From the NCBI GenBank assembly GCA_019058295.1, contig JAHPZI010000026.1, forward strand, positions 1-64,000: a stretch of 64,000 bases of DNA. The letters are read 5' to 3'. Under the pieces are notes generated by a model. That model had not been told where the DNA came from. It searched no databases and saw nothing but the letters and a program-made list of their open reading frames with translations. The stretch is from Promethearchaeota archaeon. Lineage in GTDB: Archaea; Asgardarchaeota; Lokiarchaeia; Sigyniarchaeales; SOKP01. The translations under genes and the position numbers were made by a program. The first letter of the stretch is position 1. Each line of letters opens with the position of its first letter. Of the stretch, positions 63,263-64,000 are shown piece by piece.

Positions 63263-64000
63263 TTAAGAATAATCGAGCATCTTATTTATCGGACCTAATG
63301 CTCTTTTAGCAACATTTTTTGGAACCTTGATTTCAAAGTTTTTATCATCCAAATTTTCGAGGAGGTATTTAATCAATTCTAGGTTATGCTTTTTCATATT
63401 ATGACAAATCATCTTATCACTTGCTAAATAATACTTATTAGTTGGAAAATCTTCGATCATACGTTCTAAAAGTCCTATTTCAGTTCCTATTATGAATTCA
63501 TTTATTTCAGATGGGCTTTCTTTAACATATCTATGCATCTGTGTTGTAGAACCAACGAAATCGGATAATTCTCTCACACTTCGTTGGCATTCAGGATGTA
63601 CTATGACTTTTGCTTTTGGATGTGCTCTTTTTATTATTCGAACATCTTCTATTGTTAGTTGAGAATGAACATAACAATGACCATTTTCTGGCATTTTAAT
63701 AGTTTTAATTTTCGATATTTGTTCTGTATAATCTGCCAAATTAGCATCAGGTCCAAATAGAACTGCTTGAGCATTAAATTCTTCCTTTATTTTCTGAACA
63801 ATTTTCACGGCATTAGATGAAGTACAACAAATATCAGATTCTGCTTTGACAGCAGCAGTAGAATTCACATATGTAACAACTGGTAAACCCGGATTTTTCT
63901 TTTTAAAATCTATAACCATTTCAGGAGTGAGAAAAGCAGCCATGGGACAACATGATTCATAGTTAGGAATTAACACATGCTTATCTTGATTTAAGATTGA
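63263..64000 (-). CDS. nadA: Quinolinate synthase NadA, 5' end cut by window edge
   Basis: NadA condenses iminoaspartate with dihydroxyacetone phosphate to quinolinate in NAD synthesis, using a [4Fe-4S] cluster. Present are SCCPMAAFLTPEMV, VTYVNSTAAVKAESDICCTSSNAVKIV, VLFGPDANLADY, CYVHSQLT, VIVHPECQRSVRELSDFVGSTTQMHRYV and CHNMKKHNLELI, including the three cluster cysteines. The frame is open through base 64000 (the residues before the track start read ILNQDKHV), so the GTG at 63976 is not the true start and about 60 N-terminal residues lie outside the window. No nadB or nadC is visible. Confidence 0.95.
   Translation of the reverse strand, partial: SILNQDKHVLIPNYESCCPMAAFLTPEMVIDFKKKNPGLPVVTYVNSTAAVKAESDICCTSSNAVKIVQKIKEEFNAQAVLFGPDANLADYTEQISKIKTIKMPENGHCYVHSQLTIEDVRIIKRAHPKAKVIVHPECQRSVRELSDFVGSTTQMHRYVKESPSEINEFIIGTEIGLLERMIEDFPTNKYYLASDKMICHNMKKHNLELIKYLLENLDDKNFEIKVPKNVAKRALGPINKMLDYS

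Noticed and set aside
1-64000. CRISPR arrays, tRNA or rRNA genes, insertion sequences
   Set aside because: No regularly spaced repeats, cloverleaf sequences, rRNA segments or transposase genes were recognised by eye on either strand; a covariance-model scan was not possible.

Overview
The window looks like a piece of an Asgard archaeal chromosome, most likely of the Lokiarchaeia. It is strongly AT-rich and uses TTG, GTG and apparently also ATT starts. It mixes archaeal housekeeping genes (RadA, Dph6, EndA, a PIN-domain ATPase, an ASH-Ski2-like helicase) with eukaryotic-signature-type genes: an actin-family protein, a Roadblock/LC7 protein, a longin-like protein beside a TGS-domain GTPase, a 22-repeat LRR protein, a proline-rich coiled-coil microprotein, and a ubiquitin-like protein that the ORF track misses. 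The lineage is inferred from this gene mix; there is no rRNA, tRNA or CRISPR array to confirm it.

Layout. 0.1-12.4 kb: RadA, Roadblock, phosphoglucose isomerase, aspartate kinase, then envelope and glycan genes (GT2, B12-binding radical SAM, flippase-like protein, two tandem GT-C-like membrane proteins and the relic of a third), and a U32 protein. 12.5-17.5 kb: FAD oxidoreductase, TetR regulator and glycyl radical enzyme; the two enzyme genes share a near-identical 38-bp promoter/operator. 17.6-26.6 kb: LRR protein, MBL hydrolase/ModE-like pair, actin with a zinc-ribbon insert, a secreted toroid protein, FolD, longin-like protein and DRG-like GTPase. 26.6-41.8 kb: helicase, membrane-anchored serine protease, J-less DnaJ-type zinc protein, Dph6, a DUF4139-like pair, DUF2804, ECF S-component, ZIP transporter, flavin reductase, PfkB kinase and metallophosphoesterase. 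41.9-49.3 kb: an amidohydrolase-YjbQ fusion and two giant glycoprotein-like surface proteins produced by a duplication that also copied the YjbQ tail. 49.7-64 kb: coiled-coil membrane protein, APC permease, PHP phosphoesterase, MaoC pair, sirtuin, PIN-ATPase/EndA operon, hydrogenase maturation protease, ubiquitin-like protein, proline-rich microprotein, a winged-helix regulator, a secreted protein and NadA running off the edge.

Main discoveries. (1) An 84-codon ubiquitin-like ORF at 60060-60314 (minus) ends in Gly-Gly-Tyr and has no ATG, GTG or TTG start. An ATT lies exactly where its Shine-Dalgarno sequence predicts a start. (2) The same arrangement of SD, seven bases and ATT restores the missing N-terminal membrane segment of the ZIP transporter, and a related case occurs at the Roadblock gene, so ATT initiation may be a real feature of this genome. 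(3) The actin-family protein carries two zinc ribbons inserted at a position that in actin lies near a filament contact. (4) A TetR regulator sits between two genes with the same operator-bearing promoter. (5) Two relic pseudogene tails record tandem duplications.
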